A stretch of 6,726 nucleotides of DNA from Candidatus Rifleibacteriota bacterium (lineage in GTDB: Bacteria; Riflebacteria; Ozemobacteria; Ozemobacterales; Ozemobacteraceae). The stretch's first letter is position 1. Each line of letters opens with the position of its first letter. Shown one piece after another: positions 5,224 through 6,726 of this stretch. Under the pieces are notes generated by a model. It searched no databases and had not been told where the DNA came from. It worked only from the letters and a program-made list of their open reading frames with translations. A program made the translations under genes and the position numbers. The stretch lies in the NCBI GenBank assembly GCA_022704885.1, contig JAKJFO010000218.1, positions 1-6,726 on the forward strand, given 5' to 3'.

Positions 5224-6348
5224 TCACTTTTCTGATGGCGTTTCATCGATCAGAGTTTCGACGGCATCACGCACATGCAGGGGGCTGAGCATGGCTGCGC
5301 CAATCTTGCCTTTCATAGCGGCACCCTTTATTTTTGTGTGCTTTTTGCTGTTGTCAGCCAGGGAAGCGGCTTCGGAAGCAAGGCGGTTGAACTCGAGAAC
5401 ACTCGCGTCGAAGCGACGGTAGAACATGTCGATCTGGGTGCTGGCGTGGCAGTTGCGGCAGCTCTGCTGCATGGCGAGACGCTTTTCGCCCCAGTCTTCG
5501 CGATGTTCGCTATGGATGGTCGCAAGATGCCATGACAGGCGTTCGCCCGGATTATGGGTCGCCGAGGCGATTCCGGTAGATGGTGCCAGATGACAGACAA
5601 AGCAGTCGGGACGTTTGAGATCTTCGTTGACCGGCTTGAAATCGGACTTATTGAGATCTGTTGCCGCGGCGGTAAGATGCCAGTCGTTGCCGTGGCGCGA
5701 TGCTTTCCAGGCTTCGTAAGCCGGGCCGACGTCGCCATGATGGCATTTGCCGCAAGTTTCGGGGCTGCGGGCGCGGGCCATCGAGTCGTCGTGATGGCCG
5801 TGGCAGGCAGCGCAGTTGCCGCGGCTGCCGTCGGTATTTATGCGGCCGATGCCATGATTGGGCCAGGTATTGTCGAGCGCCTTGCCGCGCTGCATGCGCA
5901 GATCATTGCCGTGACAGATGGCGCAGCTCTGTTCGAACAGCGCCGGGGACTGCGTACGCAGAGGCACATTGCGAATCGTCTCAAAAGCCTCGGCATGGCG
6001 CGACTGCGCAAATGATTCATACTGGGCCGGGTGGCATTCAGCGCAGGTGCGCGGTGACACCGGCAGCTGCACGGAAAAGCTGAAGTGCCCGTTCTTTGCA
6101 GCCGTATCTTTCGGATCAGCCTTGTGACATTCGTAGCACCCCACCCCGTTCTTCGCGTGCGAGCTGGTTTCCCAGGTTTCGACGAGTTTTATCTGCCGGG
6201 GCGCATGACAGGCCAGACAGCGCGCGGTTTCATCAGAGGTCTGCGCGGTGGTAGTCGTGATCGGCTGCGCCGGCAGAACCAGCGCCAACGCCAGCAGCAG
6301 ACACAGGCTGACTATACTTCTGAGCAGATATATCGAATTTATTCTCAT
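5224..6348 (-). CDS. octaheme c-type cytochrome, HAO-like family, exported
   Basis: The product, 374 residues from the ATG at 6348, carries eight CxxCH heme sites: CLACH (44), CYECH (71), CAECH (102), CAICH (142), CAACH (179), CGKCH (199), CFVCH (249) and CRNCH (297). A hydrophobic N-terminus (residues 5-27) acts as Sec signal, so the hemes are attached in the periplasm. The stretch after the fifth heme, CAACHGHHDDSMARARSPE, then CGKCHHGD and AYEAWKASRHG, and the later ATHNPGERLSW, are hallmarks of hydroxylamine oxidoreductase-like (HAO) octaheme cytochromes. That family includes oxidising enzymes and reductive ones acting on nitrite or hydroxylamine; I cannot tell which applies. Only about 73 residues follow the last heme, clearly shorter than classical HAO, and no C-terminal membrane helix is present. 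An in-frame TTG at 6360 would extend it by four residues, but the ATG 4 bases after the upstream stop fits translational coupling better. The gene is visibly more G+C-rich than its downstream neighbour. Confidence 0.9.
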   Translation of the reverse strand: MRINSIYLLRSIVSLCLLLALALVLPAQPITTTTAQTSDETARCLACHAPRQIKLVETWETSSHAKNGVGCYECHKADPKDTAAKNGHFSFSVQLPVSPRTCAECHPAQYESFAQSRHAEAFETIRNVPLRTQSPALFEQSCAICHGNDLRMQRGKALDNTWPNHGIGRINTDGSRGNCAACHGHHDDSMARARSPETCGKCHHGDVGPAYEAWKASRHGNDWHLTAAATDLNKSDFKPVNEDLKRPDCFVCHLAPSTGIASATHNPGERLSWHLATIHSEHREDWGEKRLAMQQSCRNCHASTQIDMFYRRFDASVLEFNRLASEAASLADNSKKHTKIKGAAMKGKIGAAMLSPLHVRDAVETLIDETPSEK

Positions 6349-6352
6349 AATT

Positions 6353-6726
6353 TCAGGCAAAGTCGAAGGGGTCAGTCAGTATTCTATCAGAGGGCAGGCC
6401 TTTGGCAACAAGTACTTTTTCAACAGCCTGCATCATCGGGCCCGGGCCGCAGACAAAGGCTGTCGCTGCGGAAACCGGCTCAATTTCATGTTTTTCGAGC
6501 AGCTCATGAATCATGCCGCGACTGCCTACCCAGCCTTCTTCGAGCATCGGGTTGGAAAGCGCCGGCAGATAGCTGAAAGCGGCATGCTGGCGCGCCAGCT
6601 CGCGAAAGTATTCTTCGCAATACAGATTTTTGCGACTGCGGGCGCCGTGAAACAGCCATACCGGCTGCGGAAAACCGATTTTGCTCAATTTCTCGACCAT
6701 CGAGCGCAGAGGCGCCAGACCGACTC
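6353..6726 (-). CDS. FNR-type FAD/NAD(P)H oxidoreductase, C-terminal part (5' end outside window)
   Basis: The frame is open to the right edge, so only the last 123 residues are seen; the ATG at 6700 is internal. The visible part is the nucleotide-binding half of the ferredoxin-NADP reductase superfamily: VGLAPLRSMVEKL (the G-x-x-P segment that binds pyridine nucleotide), the strand VWLFHGAR, and CGPGPMMQAVEKVL, whose Cys-Gly-Pro lies next to the nicotinamide. The FAD-binding barrel and any iron-sulfur or membrane domain would be upstream and cannot be judged. Such modules move electrons between NAD(P)H and a flavin, then to ferredoxin, a heme or a quinone. The TGA at 6353-6355 is 4 bases before the ATG of the octaheme cytochrome, so both are almost certainly one transcript. 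Subfamily (NqrF-like, monooxygenase reductase, or fused to a ferric-reductase-type membrane domain) is undetermined. Confidence 0.85.
   Translation of the reverse strand, partial: VGLAPLRSMVEKLSKIGFPQPVWLFHGARSRKNLYCEEYFRELARQHAAFSYLPALSNPMLEEGWVGSRGMIHELLEKHEIEPVSAATAFVCGPGPMMQAVEKVLVAKGLPSDRILTDPFDFA

Noticed and set aside
5554..6083. Long + strand open frames of 127-153 codons opposite the octaheme cytochrome
   Set aside because: They are antisense to a gene with eight intact CxxCH motifs. Their composition is a by-product of the G+C-rich coding strand, and they lack ribosome binding sites and recognisable domains.

Overview
The window reads as chromosomal DNA from an uncultured-type, Gram-negative (diderm) bacterium. 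I infer this from an exported octaheme cytochrome, a UbiB-type quinone-biosynthesis kinase and signal peptides with AxA-like cleavage sites. A C-terminal sequence pattern in one protein is common in Planctomycetes-like and other deep-branching diderms, but nothing here fixes the taxon.

Layout. On the + strand, the left edge holds the 3' end of an ABC1/UbiB-family gene (1-621), with a good intrinsic terminator at 766-790. From 622 to 1367 no intact gene is visible. The minus strand there carries decayed fragments: a zinc-ribbon segment resembling transposase N-termini (642-761), an orphan gene 3' end with its own terminator (851-990), and a clear ISAs1/H-repeat transposase remnant with an internal deletion and frame change (986-1158). 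Everything to the right is on the minus strand. Reading leftwards from the right edge there is an operon of three genes: a truncated FNR-type flavin/NAD(P)H reductase (6353-6726), an HAO-like octaheme cytochrome c (5224-6348) and a membrane-anchored protein of unknown function (3806-5200). Then comes an MtfA-family zinc peptidase with a membrane anchor and its own extended -10 promoter (2788-3606). Last is an exported protein of unknown function (1368-2657) with its own promoter, closed by a bidirectional hairpin terminator at 1316-1348.

How the genes fit together. The reductase and the octaheme cytochrome are separated by 4 bases, so they are probably translationally coupled. The likely theme is electron transfer from a flavin reductase module, through something encoded outside the window, to a periplasmic multiheme enzyme acting on a small nitrogen or sulfur oxyanion or hydroxylamine. 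The link is inferred from position alone. The MtfA-like peptidase and the exported protein appear to be independent units. I found no tRNA, rRNA, CRISPR array or intact mobile element.
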